Source of the DNA: Vulcanisaeta distributa JCM 11213
GTDB lineage: Archaea > Thermoproteota > Thermoprotei > Thermoproteales > Thermocladiaceae
Reading direction: 5' to 3'
DNA length: 64,000 nt
NCBI GenBank assembly: GCA_001316125.1
Contig: BBCS01000004.1
Coordinates: forward strand, 62,001 to 126,000
Shown here: piece after piece, positions 1 through 9,596 of the stretch
Position numbering within the stretch: the first letter of the stretch is position 1
Layout: the number at the start of each line of letters is the position of its first letter
The notes under the pieces: generated by a model
Database searches by the model: none
What the model saw: only the letters and a program-made list of their open reading frames with translations
Told to the model about the DNA's origin: nothing
Translations under genes and position numbers: made by a program

Positions 1-164
1 AGTATCTAAGCATGAGACCTGCAAGTGTAATAACCTAATATTCAGTACTCTTCCCAATCATCACTCATCAGGCAGCAGCCTATTCTTCACCGATTTTAGT
101 TATGAGAAAGGGGGGGAAATTAAATATTTTAATTTTAATTTTGAAATAGAATTGCTATTAATCA

Positions 165-829
165 TTAGCCTGATACGCCGTACCAAGGAGCCCACTTAGA
201 CCAAATTAATGTGTGTTCAAATGTGGCACTTATGCCTATGAAGAATGCCAAGATACCAGATAGTATTAACAGGATCATGACGACGACACCCACGTACCTA
301 CCAACATTACCCCCCCTTGGCAGCATGGCGCTGCTAATGAGCATGGCAAGCCCAAGCAATATGTACATGGCACTCGCAAATAAGGCTCTGCGGTTAACCC
401 ATGCACCAAAATATCAACACCATAAACAATAACTGGTATGCTAAACAACGCTATGGGTAATGCCAGGTACCTCAGGTCCGCGCCTATGTACATGGCTAAG
501 CCAAGCATTAATGATACTAAGCCAAATATTGGCCATGCATCAGAAAATAGTAAATTGTATGGACCTGGGAGTGGCCAAGTCATTGTGGCCCAAAGACCAG
601 TAGTAAGTGCATAAATCCCAACACCAATGAAGAATAGGCTCAGGCACCTATTCACATTAAGGCAAACGGTAACTCCTTGAGTCCTCTCCACAGTTTCGAC
701 CCTAGCTCCATCAGTGGCTATCTTAGGTCTTCTAACAAAGTTCATGAAGACACCATACGCAGCGGTTATTAGTGTTATTCCAAGTGTCATTAGCCAGATG
801 TCCAGTGTATCCATAAAGAGACCGGCCAT
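165..829 (-). CDS. DUF981-type membrane protein (one frameshift)
   Basis: A polytopic membrane protein of about 220 residues with no known activity. It resembles the DUF981 family of crenarchaeal membrane proteins: a first TM segment near residue 10, a YNLLFSD-like motif mid-protein, then repeated hydrophobic segments (MYIGADLRYLALPIALF, GLAMLISSAM, GVVVMILLILSGILAFF). The frame changes near 380-390. Restoring one T in a CTTA context (CTTTA) gives LFASAMYILLG and one continuous protein, so I treat it as a single gene with a base-calling error. It is divergent from nreA, and the AT-rich gap between them probably holds both promoters. The family call rests on motif memory and is moderately sure. 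Confidence 0.62.
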
Positions 830-1046
830 TACTTATCACCAAGTGCACTCATTTGTTTATAATTTATAAATCAGTGAATAGATGTATTTAATGCACTTAT
901 TTTTATGATTAAAAAATTCATCATTTTATATTGTATTAAATAGTATATAAATAAATGTTTATGGACATAAAATTATTCATATATATTCTTATTTATTCCT
1001 AATTTATGAAAAATTGATTTAAAATCCCAGGACCAAGTTACTCATA
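830..1046. promoter_or_regulatory. AT-rich divergent promoter region
   Basis: This very AT-rich spacer lies between two divergent genes. It contains several TTTATAA/TATATAA-like stretches (around 858-870 and 940-950) that could serve as archaeal TATA boxes for either side. No inverted repeat or RNA gene is evident. Confidence 0.4.
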
Positions 1047-2234
1047 GTGGTTAGGTTTAGTGAATTACCACCTGAATTCTGGAGGGAGTTTAGGCTTTGG
1101 CGTAATGTGAGTAATGAACTTAATGGTTCATCACCGCCTGGGAACTTCATTGGTTCTATGAATTATCCCTACATTAATGTTGGTGCATTAATTAATGATG
1201 GTAGTATTGATGCGTCGATACTTGATAACCCAGAGGAGTGGTTTAGGCGTGGATTTACCCAGTGGGATATTGTCAAGCTGAGGTCTAGAATAATACTTAG
1301 TAGGACGAAGACCTCGGTTAAGTCATTTAGTAATTCTATAATTGATAGGATTCAGGAGTTGAGTATTGGGCGTAATCCGGTTAATGTTGAGGTTAGGTTG
1401 AGGAAGTTGGTGCTTAGGGCGTTGGCTGATGATTACCACGCGCCGCTTGGTAATATTGGCGAATTGAGAGATTTGAGAATAACGTCTAATGTCAGTACTG
1501 AGAACATAATTGAGAGGTTGGTGAATGATTATGATGTGGATGCCAGGACGGCGGTGATTGAGTTATACCGTGGCTCAATACCTATATCCCGCATACAACG
1601 TATCTTCGCGGTTGGGTTGTTGGGTGATAGGAGGTTTAGGAGGTTAGTTCCAACCAGGTGGTCCATAACGGCGGTTGACTCAATAATTGGTGATTATCTT
1701 AGGGATAGGGTTGTCGATTATGGTGAGGTTGGGCACGTTGAGGTTCATGAAATGGAGTACATGGGGGGGAATAGGTACTTCGTAATGCTCATACCTGGTC
1801 CGTGGAGGTATGAGCTTATTGAGTTGAAGATGCCAGGGTCAGTGTGGAATAGGGATAGTCATTCGCCTAGGGTGTACGTAGATTATGAGGGGGGGGTTAG
1901 AGGCATGAAGGGGGGGTATGCGGAGAGTACGGGTGGTGCATTCTATGCAATTAGGCTTGGCGTACTGGAGTACCTTAATAGGATTAGTAGGCAAGCATCC
2001 GTGATAGCGGTTAGGGAAGTAACCCCCCCAGAGTATAGGGTTCCAGTCGGTATTTGGCAGGCCCGTGAGGCGGTTAGGAATGGCATGGGGGATTAACGCG
2101 AAGAGGTTCTCGGATATCAACGAAGCGATTAATTATGTGAATTCCTCATTATCAACAGGGATTTATGGCTTGTCCATAGCCGCCTCATTAGGGAGTTCAG
2201 GAGTGACCTGACTAGGTTCCTACTTAATGATTGA
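1047..2234 (+). CDS. nreA: NreA-type archaeal DNA repair protein
   Basis: Archaeal Nre proteins act in DNA damage response and interact with PCNA. The motif VPTRWSITAVDSIIGDYL (about residues 200-217) is the signature of the family. The protein seems to stop at 2096, but a +1 call in a G run at 2087-2091 (5 G where ATGGGGATT fits) and one missing G near 2160 explain the break. Read through, the C-terminus continues INAKRFSDINEAINYV, then DLWLVHSRLIREF, and ends in a PIP-box-like DLTRFLLND, as expected for a PCNA-binding tail. GTG start. The restored 3' end overlaps convergent ctaB by about 15 nt. The family call is secure; the exact repair reaction is not established. Confidence 0.87.
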
Positions 2235-3085
2235 GAGAACCATACCTATTAGCAGAAATACCGTCAGTACCGGCGAGCTTGCTTAAACATCTGCCAGAAA
2301 ACCTTCCTGCTAGGCTTAATCATGGCCTTAACACTGTAATAACTGCTCCAGGCCGCTGTAATGAGTAGTATTATCAACCCAATGAGGTTCCTGAGGAATA
2401 GTATGTAGAGGAATAGCATGTATATGTTTGAGATTACGTTAAGTAATGCAACCATGATCATGGCCCTATCCTCGCTCATCTCCAGGGGGGGTAGCATCTT
2501 GATGCAAGTCCTCGAGTAATCATCCTTAGCCCTAATAACTAAGCTCCAAATGTGTGCGGGTATCCACAAGTATATGGCCATAGATAATAAAATAGCCTCA
2601 AGATCTAGTGGTTTCGCCACAGTCCACCCAGTCAGTAATGCTGCATTACCAGCCACACCACCAATTAGTATGTTGCTCCAGCTCCTACATTTTAGGAAAA
2701 CCGTATAGACTATTGCGTATAAAAACCAGCCGAGTACCACGAAGATCGTGGATATAGTGCCAAGCCATAGGTATGATAGGGCGAAGCCAAGGATTGATAA
2801 AACTAGGGACTCGATCAACGCATTACCTGGACTTACCCGACCAGCTGGTATCGGCCTATTCCTAGTCCTAATCATCTGTGCATCGATATCTCTCTCGTAG
2901 TACATATTAAATGCTGCGGAACCGCCAGTACTTAGAAGCCCAACGAGTGTTAGTTCACCTACGTAGGCTATGTTGATCCTCGGTGACGCGGCAAATACGT
3001 AGCCAGCCATTGCGGCAAGTACGAGTAGCCAAATGACTCTCGGCTTCATTAATAGTACGTAGTCCTTAATTGCCACATTTGACAT
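2220..3085 (-). CDS. ctaB: Protoheme IX farnesyltransferase (heme O synthase)
   Basis: UbiA-superfamily integral membrane prenyltransferase that adds a farnesyl group to heme b to make heme O for haem-copper terminal oxidases. The first Asp-rich motif is clear (NMYYERDIDAQM followed by RTRNRPIPAGR), and the second loop has KDDYSRTCIKMLP. About nine hydrophobic segments are visible. The reading ends early at MFKQARRY. Adding one base near 2279 continues it as SPVLTVFLLIGMVLSII, the expected last TM segment (MFKQASPVL). I therefore extend it to the stop at 2220. It implies aerobic or microaerobic respiration. Confidence 0.9.
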
Positions 3086-3226
3086 TGATTAATTATTGCG
3101 TTAAAAACTTTATTTCAAAATCCACGTTAAGTAATTAGTGAATCTCTGTTCAATTAATTTAACATGGGTTGTGCCACTCTTATTTTGTTTAATAACAATA
3201 AAGCCTAGGCAATACCCATTAGTGAC

Positions 3227-4836
3227 GTGAAGGTTGGTGTTGTAATTAAGGCGCAGAGCCCCCCCAGGGCATTCTGGTTTAGGGTATTTGATAATGTTGA
3301 GGATAGGATAAACGTTGGTACATTCGTAACCCTGGACAATTATGAAAATAGGGCCAATGGCCCAATACTTGCAAGGGTGACCAGGGTTATTAGGCATAAC
3401 TACCTGGTGGATGATAGGGTCATCGCCCAGTTAGGTAGTGAGGACGTTATAAACACCTTCAGGGACTATGGAATAGACATTCAATACATTGCCCAATCAA
3501 CGCTTGCCAGGGCATCAATCATCGGTTATAGAGTCGGTACACGATTCTCTAAACCGCTTAAGCCTCCAAAGCCCATGGACTTCGTATACTTACCAACAGA
3601 GGGTGAGTTGAGTAAGTTACTTAGGCTCGATGATGGCGGTGTTAGGCTTACCATTGGTAATGTTAGGTCACTATCAATACCTGCCGAGCTAGACGCCAAT
3701 AAGTTAGTGTCACATCACTGTGCAATACTGGCTGCCACAGGTGGTGGTAAGTCCTGGCTCGCCGGCGTTATTGTTGAGGAACTAGTGCTGAGGGCGGAAA
3801 TACCGATAATAATCATCGATCCTCACGGCGAATACTCGGCAATGCAAGTTCCTAAATCCTCAAGTGATGATGCTAAGTATGTGGCTAGTCTTGTTAGGGT
3901 ATACGTACCTGGCAAGGTAGATACCACGAGCTAGATGATTACTTTAAGGCTCGATTCGGTGTTGAGAGGAGATATGTGAGGTTTGGCATTAATCCAAGGT
4001 CATTATCACTGAGGCTCATGGAGGGACTACTCGACCATTATTATGGACTTACTGATGCCCAGAGGAGGATTCTTGAGGAGGCTTGGCAGTACATGGGTAT
4101 GGATAACGAATTAACGGGCCTAGACGAGTTCCTCAACGACCTGGAGAAGAGCGGTGGTAGGGTTGTTAAGGGCTATGGTAACGAGCTAGCCCTATCCACG
4201 TTATTGACTAAGGTTAAGATGCTCATTGAGAACAGGCCATTCTTCATAACAAGGCCTGGTGAGTTTTACGGTAATGAACCAATAAGGCTCCTGGACATTA
4301 AGGATTTAATGGAGTATGGAATCCACGTACTAGACCTTAGTGGCTTAGACTTGGTGGATCAACAGGCACTTGTTGCACTGATCCTAAATAATATATTTAG
4401 GATCTCCTCAATGAGGAGGGATAGGCCGGTCTTCATAGTTGTTGAGGAGGCTCATAATTACGCACCATCGGTTGGTTCATCATTAAGTACGTCAGCGCTG
4501 ATAAAGATTGCCAGGGAAGGCCGTAAATTCGGTGTTGGGCTATGCATAATTAGCCAAAGGCCGTCCAAGGTGCATCCAGACGTTCTGAGTCAATGCTTAA
4601 CTCAGGTTTTTAAGAGGATAATAAATCCAGTTGATCTTAGGTATGTGAGGAATGTGGTTGAGTTCATATCTGATGAGGATCTATGGGAGGTGAGGGTTCT
4701 TAATGAGGATGATGCCTTAGTGACAGGGTTGGCTGTTCCAATGCCATTACCTGTTAAGGTTAAGGATAGATTGACGGAGCATGGGGGTGTGACGCCAGCG
4801 CTTATACCGAGGGGGGGTAATATCACTAGGGTGTAA
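3227..4836 (+). CDS. herA: HerA DNA helicase/translocase
   Basis: Hexameric FtsK-like ATPase that, with the NurA nuclease and Mre11-Rad50, resects DNA ends for recombination. The N-terminal HAS-barrel region covers about residues 1-130. Walker A is AATGGGKSW near 170, followed by IIIIDPHGEY. Walker B is FIVVEEAHNY, and IISQRPSKV lies near the end. GTG start. A single missing base near 3920 (GTAGATA for GTTAGATA) splits it; the restored junction reads GKVRYHELDDYFKARFG. nurA lies 26 kb away on the other strand (30949-32364) rather than alongside, although the two are often neighbours in archaea. Confidence 0.93.
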
Positions 4837-4902
4837 TTTAAGTATGATTTGAGTATAATAGGGTCAGGTAAAACTTTTATTGTACTCTCGTGAACGATTA
4901 CT

Positions 4903-5870
4903 GTGCGTATAATCCTCGGTACGCCAGTGAACTCGAGACCTAAGCCCTGGCTTTACTTCCGCGTACCAGCCATAATGGTTAATGCCTTTGATATTATGAG
5001 GAGCAGAATTAATGGGAGAGGTCACGTTATAAAGAACGTGCTTCAGTACGATGGGGGGGAGGTTTGGATGGATAGTGGTGGTTTTCAATTTCTAAGGCAT
5101 GGTAAAATACCTGACATTGAGGATTTAGCCAGGGTTTATGATCAGTATTGGGATGTCAGGTACTTCCTAAACCTTGATTATCCACCAAGCCCCACCGATG
5201 ATGAGCATGATTTAGAACTGAAATTAAGAAGGTCAATTCATAATTACGAATACTTAGCTAAGAAATTTAATAATGTCTTACCAGTAATTCATTACCACTG
5301 GAGAACAAACATTATTACTAAGTACGTGATTAAGTACCTGGATTTTAACCCAGACTGCATTGCAATAGGTGCTTAGTGCCCTATGTATTAATAAGTAGAG
5401 GTGTACCTAAGGATTCACGAAGATCAGCACTGAGGTTCTTACTAAATATTAAGCGAGAAACTAACATGTGCATTCACGTACTTGGTCTTGGATCACCAGT
5501 AATAAACCCAATACTCAAGCTCATAAACATTGATAGCACAGACACAAGTACCTGGAGGGTTAAGGCAGCCTATGGAAAGGTCGTCATGCCAGGCGGTGGT
5601 GAGAGGCACGTCAGTGGTAGGGCCATAAACTTCGGAGGTAAGGAGGCCACGAGCGATGATTTAATGAGGTTATACGCGTTTCTTAAGGCTACGGGCTTTC
5701 CCATGATTGATCAGTTTAATGAGATTGTAACGAGCTTTGAATATAGGGCTTTAGTCAATGCGTGGGTTGTGCTCAATAGCTTTGAAGTGGCAAGTAGTGG
5801 TGTGTTTAGGACCATATATGATGAATTGGCGAGAGAGGTTGTGGAACAAATTGTTGAGAGTACACGTTAG
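4903..5870 (+). CDS. tRNA-guanine transglycosylase-like protein
   Basis: A TIM-barrel protein of the tRNA-guanine transglycosylase superfamily. The substrate-loop motif MDSGGFQFL occurs near residue 55, NLDYPPSP near 90, IAIGALVPYVL near 155 and HVLGLGSP near 195. It is about 320 residues and lacks the C-terminal PUA modules of full archaeosine TGT. It is therefore probably a paralogue of uncertain base-exchange activity rather than TgtA itself. One missing T at 5374 (GCTTAG for GCTTTAG) breaks the frame in the middle of a conserved strand. GTG start. A run of seven G adds a second Gly before EVWMDSGG. Confidence 0.7.
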
Positions 5871-6030
5871 GGATACATTTATTAATGCTTATCGTCCCTA
5901 TGGAATTACCGTGAGAAAGGTTCAGAAGAATTGCTTAACGCTGGTTGTGGATGTGTGCAATGATACGTTGGATAGGTTTAAGGGTGTCATGAATGCGGCT
6001 ATTAGGAGGGTCGGCTTTGGCGGCGCCTGA
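5854..6030 (+). CDS. Small uncharacterised protein
   Basis: A 58-residue reading frame that starts at TTG 5854 and overlaps the end of the TGT-like gene by 17 nt, so it is probably co-transcribed. The middle (VRKVQKNCLTLVVDV) and end (FKGVMNAAIRRV) suggest a beta-strand followed by a helix, distantly like the KEOPS subunit Pcc1. A clear Pcc1 is present at 8603, so I do not assign it. It may be one protein with the next frame if the junction at 6027 is a 1-nt error. Confidence 0.42.
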   Translation: MRVHVRDTFINAYRPYGITVRKVQKNCLTLVVDVCNDTLDRFKGVMNAAIRRVGFGGA

Positions 6031-6257
6031 GAGTCCTCGTTTATAAGTGCAGGGAGCTTGACTTTAATAAATACGTTAGAGAGCTAAATTCTGTGGTGGC
6101 TAATAACTTCTCTGTATCAATATTCGTGTATGAATTCGACGATTTAAATGCCATAGTTAATGAGTTAAATAAGAACATATTTAATAACTGTGATAGTTAT
6201 GGCGTATTATCAACCGTAGATTTACCGGCAGGTATTAGTTATGAGAAAATGAAATAG
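6027..6257 (+). CDS. Small uncharacterised protein
   Basis: A 76-codon open frame. It has no standard start at its 5' end (CTG 6027 overlaps the upstream TGA; the first GTG is 6093). It begins VLVYKCREL and ends SYEKMK. Either it starts late or it is the C-terminal half of the upstream small protein after a frameshift. I do not recognise it. Confidence 0.33.
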   Translation: MRVLVYKCRELDFNKYVRELNSVVANNFSVSIFVYEFDDLNAIVNELNKNIFNNCDSYGVLSTVDLPAGISYEKMK

Positions 6258-6433
6258 AGGGCTTGATTATATACGGTATATGTTGAATAGCCCTTGAGCC
6301 ATGATATCATTCTTTTATTCTAATAAATTATTCATGGGAGTAATATCCATAGTTTCGCATCATATTCTTTCGGTCTCAGCTTAGCCCAGTACATCATGGT
6401 TCAGACCTTGCAAGCATCATCACTTAGTAATTA

Positions 6434-7111
6434 TCATTCAATCCAGTAATAATGATCAATGGACCTATTAAGTACTGGGTCGTATAACTCAATCTCGAAA
6501 TAACCACTAGGCTTTATTTGACCTTTTATTGTTGGTATTGTACCCGAGAAGACGACAACATTCTTTAAGTCAGGCACCACCTCGCGTATTAAATCAACGA
6601 GTTTTTCTGGCGTTAGTAGGAACTTCATGGTACCCTCCTGATAAAGGGTCTTCTTATCATCCTCAAGAATCCAACTCCTCAGTATTAGGTCATCCCAGTG
6701 ATCCTCAATCTCTTTAAGTGGCCAGGCCCTTCTGGCGACGATCTTTGGGTACATGTGCTTACCAGCAAGTAAACTGCATCTCTCAGCTTCCCTGTCTGTG
6801 TGGTCGCTACCGACAGTTACGTAGATCTCATCCTCATTCTTAATTAGCAATACATATTCAACCTCACCACTGTGTAGGTCACTTACCTTCCTAATGTAAT
6901 TACTTGTGGTTACCAAATATGGCTGGAGTATGTATATCTCAGGTATGTTCTTAGGCCCACTAATGCCTATCCTGCTCAGCTCCTCAACCTCCTTCTTAAT
7001 GATGTCCGTGGTCCTCCCAGACCAGACAAAGATCACTAGGTCACTAACGGCGATTTCTATATCTCTCTCGTTACCGTTCTTGAACTCTATGGTTACATTA
7101 AGTCTATGCAT
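6434..7111 (-). CDS. DUF2848 family protein
   Basis: Intact 225-residue protein of the DUF2848 family, distantly related to the fumarylacetoacetate hydrolase fold. The family landmarks are visible: FVWSGRTTD near residue 30, SGEVEYVLL near 85, VTVGSDHTDREAE near 100 (putative acidic metal ligands), HWDDLILRSW near 140 and LYQEGT near 160. It has ATG start, sits alone, and is convergent with the small genes upstream. The reaction is unknown, probably hydrolase or decarboxylase-like on a small acid. Confidence 0.8.
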   Translation of the reverse strand: MHRLNVTIEFKNGNERDIEIAVSDLVIFVWSGRTTDIIKKEVEELSRIGISGPKNIPEIYILQPYLVTTSNYIRKVSDLHSGEVEYVLLIKNEDEIYVTVGSDHTDREAERCSLLAGKHMYPKIVARRAWPLKEIEDHWDDLILRSWILEDDKKTLYQEGTMKFLLTPEKLVDLIREVVPDLKNVVVFSGTIPTIKGQIKPSGYFEIELYDPVLNRSIDHYYWIE

Positions 7112-7215
7112 AGACGAACTCTGGTTTATAAAGCAATTACCTTATTAAATTTTTAGTTCCATATTCTGCCAAGTGAACGGAAATACTAATAAAAACCTGG
7201 AGTATTACTGGCGAG

Positions 7216-7679
7216 ATGATCTCTGAAATAGTCAGGCTGGGCCTTGTTTCAGAGATTAGACTCACAATACCAAATGCCGATGATGCCCTTGACTACCTAA
7301 GACTAATGTTAAATAACTTAATAGGATTAATGGCCTCAATACCCCCCCCAGCCCTAGCCCAAAGTGTTAAGCCTGAGATACCAATATTCGTAAGTCCGCA
7401 GATGGCGAGGCTGAAATATCAATACATTACTCACCCCCCCTTATGCCGTTAATAAGGATTAGGACATCTAAGGACTTGATAAATAAGGTGAGCGGCGTAA
7501 ACTTCATAGGCGTTGTGCTGGACTCAGGGGGAACTATACTAAAGATGTATAAAGGTAAGGATGAGATGAGTAAGGATAGGGAGAAGATACTCCTCGTCTT
7601 TAGGGTATTTATGAACTCCGACGTTGAGCTACAGCCATTACCAAGTGTGCCTAGGGGGCAGGGTGGTGTCATTATTTAA
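7216..7679 (+). CDS. Uncharacterised protein upstream of rpl37ae
   Basis: About 154 residues, not recognised. The N-terminal half is helical (VRLGLVSEIRLTIPNADDAL). The C-terminal half has strands (FIGVVLDSGGTILKMYKG) and a Pro/Gly-rich tail. The frame breaks in a seven-C run (7434-7440) where either 5 or 8 C would be in frame. In many archaea the exosome subunit genes precede rpl37ae at this place; this protein has no RNase PH features. It is probably co-transcribed with the ribosomal gene downstream. Confidence 0.5.
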
Positions 7680-7737
7680 TGATTTACGAATACCGTTAAT
7701 AGAAATGCTTTTATTTGGTTAAATGCTGTGGTCCTTG

Positions 7738-8019
7738 ATGCCATTTAGCCATACAAAGATTGTAGGGCCCACAGGGAGGTATGGCGCCAGGTATGGCATG
7801 GGCGTTAGGAGGAAGGTTTTACAGATTGAGGTTAAGCAGAGAAGTAAGCATAGGTGCCCAAGGTGTAAGTCACTGGTTAAAATGGAGAGGATAGCCTTTG
7901 GAATTTGGAGATGCCCCCCCAAGTGCGGTTACACCTTCGCCGGTGGTGCCTGGGTTCCGCAGACAATAATGGGTAAAACACTGGCAACAGAGGCTGCGGC
8001 AAAGCAAGGCACAAAGTGA
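7738..8019 (+). CDS. rpl37ae: Large ribosomal subunit protein eL43 (L37Ae)
   Basis: Small zinc-ribbon protein of the 50S subunit. Start chosen at ATG 7738 (MPFSHTK) because the family begins just before the basic KIVGPTGRYGARYG stretch; an in-frame start at 7723 would add five unusual residues. The first zinc knuckle is CPRC. The second reads C-P-P-K-C where the family has C-x-x-C; the extra Pro lies in a seven-C run (7914-7920), and four C would give the normal spacing. It is followed without a gap by the Brix gene (GTGA overlap). Confidence 0.93.
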   Translation: MPFSHTKIVGPTGRYGARYGMGVRRKVLQIEVKQRSKHRCPRCKSLVKMERIAFGIWRCPPKCGYTFAGGAWVPQTIMGKTLATEAAAKQGTK

Positions 8020-8610
8020 GTAGTGCCATAATGGGCTTGATAGTACTGACTTCGTCAAGAGACGCAAGCATTAGAATGAGGCAGTTCCTCAATGAGTTGG
8101 AGTTGGTAATACCCAATGCCGTTAAGGTTAATAGAGGTAAGTCATCAATCATTGAGATTGCAGGTAAGGCCCTTAGCCTTGGGGGCCGACAGGATACTCT
8201 ACATTGGTTCCAGGGGCGGAAATCCAAGCTTCATACGCCTCTTAAGGGTTAGAGAGGGGGTTATTGAGGTGATGCCGTATTTAATAAGGATATTTGGCGT
8301 TAAGTTACTAATTGACATGCCTATTAATGTTAAGGGCAGGCAGAAGGCACGTAGTGGCGTCATGATATCCCTGGGCGAGTATATGGAGGTTATGGATTTA
8401 TTGAGTGAACAGCTTGAATTGCCAAGTATGAGGGTTTATGATTTTGAGAGTGTTAGGGGGGGTATGTATGACGTTATTTTCTTAATTCATAGGGTTGAAA
8501 ATGCCTATGAGGTGCAGATACTGAATGGTAGAGATTTGGGTCCTTATGGTCCATTTATGAAGATTAGTGATGTTATTTACGTGAAGCCTAGGGTGATTCG
8601 AATTGGGTGA
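8016..8610 (+). CDS. Brix-domain rRNA processing protein (Imp4-like)
   Basis: About 197 residues after merging. Archaeal Brix proteins bind pre-rRNA during ribosome assembly. The N-terminus MGLIVLTSSRDASIRMRQFLNEL and the signature RILYIGSRGGNPS near residue 60 fit the family. The frame breaks at 8181-8185, where five G occur and four (LGADRILYIG) restore the protein. It overlaps rpl37ae by 4 nt and Pcc1 by 8 nt, so translation is probably coupled. Confidence 0.85.
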
Positions 8611-8848
8611 TTGTGAATTTAAGGCTGTGTTTTCCCTGGAGGGTGTTGATAGGGAATTGATAGTTAGATCATTCAAGACTCTCGAGAAGGAGATGCGGTT
8701 TGGGAGGGGGGGGTTTGTGAGCGTTGATGTGAGTGTTAATGGTGTAATGATAACTGTTTGTGCCAAGGACTTAACAAGTCTGAGAAGCCTGGTTAGTGGC
8801 GTTATGAAGTCGCTGTACCTAATATTTAAGGTTGAGGAGCTTAGATAA
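8603..8848 (+). CDS. pcc1: KEOPS complex subunit Pcc1
   Basis: An 81-residue dimerisation subunit of the KEOPS complex, which makes t6A37 in tRNA. It starts at TTG 8603, overlapping the Brix stop. The strand-helix-strand-strand-helix pattern and the closing CAKDLTSLRSLVSGVMKSLYL helix are typical. Its position between Brix and prefoldin beta is the usual archaeal gene order, which supports the call more than the sequence alone. Confidence 0.78.
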   Translation: MGDCEFKAVFSLEGVDRELIVRSFKTLEKEMRFGRGGFVSVDVSVNGVMITVCAKDLTSLRSLVSGVMKSLYLIFKVEELR

Positions 8849-8939
8849 TGCCATGCATCTCCTCCACGCATATGCATGATACTGCTTATAACCAACATGC
8901 GGATTAATATTTATTAAGGCTTAGTTCAATGGCGCTTTA

Positions 8940-9308
8940 ATGAGTTCATTACCACCATCATTACAGTCAGACCTGGAGAAACTCCAGGCGCTGCAGGATC
9001 AGTTAAATAGTGTTAGGGTTAGGAAGCAGCAGTTCGAGAGTGAGCTTAAGGAAGTTGAGAGAGCTATTTCAGAGATTGAGAAGATACCTGCTGAAAGTAA
9101 GGTCTATAAGATCGTTGGTTCCTTCCTAGTCCTGGTAACTAAGGACCAAGCGCTTCAGGAACTTAAGGATAGGAAGGAGCTACTTGAACTTCACATAAAG
9201 ACTTTATCAAGGCAGGAGAGTATGTTGATGAAGCAGATCGAGGACTTGAGAACACAGATAAATGAGGCATTGGCTAAGCTACAGGGTGGGGGCTGGCGGA
9301 GTCGCTAA
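8940..9308 (+). CDS. pfdB: Prefoldin subunit beta
   Basis: Intact 122-residue coiled-coil chaperone subunit that delivers unfolded proteins to the thermosome. N-terminal coil (LEKLQALQDQLNSVRVRKQQ), central hairpin with YKIVGSFLV and a second coil (LELHIKTLSRQESMLMKQ) follow the family architecture. It is preceded by a 90-nt gap and followed 18 nt later by DUF3194. Confidence 0.94.
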   Translation: MSSLPPSLQSDLEKLQALQDQLNSVRVRKQQFESELKEVERAISEIEKIPAESKVYKIVGSFLVLVTKDQALQELKDRKELLELHIKTLSRQESMLMKQIEDLRTQINEALAKLQGGGWRSR

Positions 9309-9326
9309 GGGTGGTGGTTAAGAGTA

Positions 9327-9596
9327 ATGAGCAGCAATAATGAGGTGCTTAATGAGATAGTTAATGCAGTTGCTGAGGAGGTTTACAAATACCTAATGCG
9401 TAAACTCCCTGAGAAGCTTCTTGAGGATATAGTTATTAATGTGGGATTTACGGACATGAATAATTATACCCTTGAGATTAGCATTGATGTAATGACGAAT
9501 CCATTATTAAAGGGTCTTGATGATATAATTAATGACGCTGTTGAGTTTGGGTTTAAAATAGCGGATTACTTAATGGATAAGTTCAGGAGGGGGTGA
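9327..9596 (+). CDS. DUF3194 family protein
   Basis: Intact 89-residue protein between prefoldin beta and a DHH phosphoesterase, the usual place for DUF3194 in Crenarchaeota. N-terminal helix (NEIVNAVAEEVYKYLMRKLP), two strands (DIVINVGFTD, LEISIDVM) and a C-terminal helix. The function is unknown. Its stop overlaps the start of the next gene (GTGA). Confidence 0.75.
   Translation: MSSNNEVLNEIVNAVAEEVYKYLMRKLPEKLLEDIVINVGFTDMNNYTLEISIDVMTNPLLKGLDDIINDAVEFGFKIADYLMDKFRRG

Noticed and set aside
3920..3935. Programmed frameshift in herA
   Set aside because: No slippery heptamer or downstream structure is evident; one missing T restores the frame and similar losses occur in many genes.
5854..6030. 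A second Pcc1 subunit
   Set aside because: Only a vague strand-helix similarity; a proper Pcc1 in the expected operon lies at 8603-8848.
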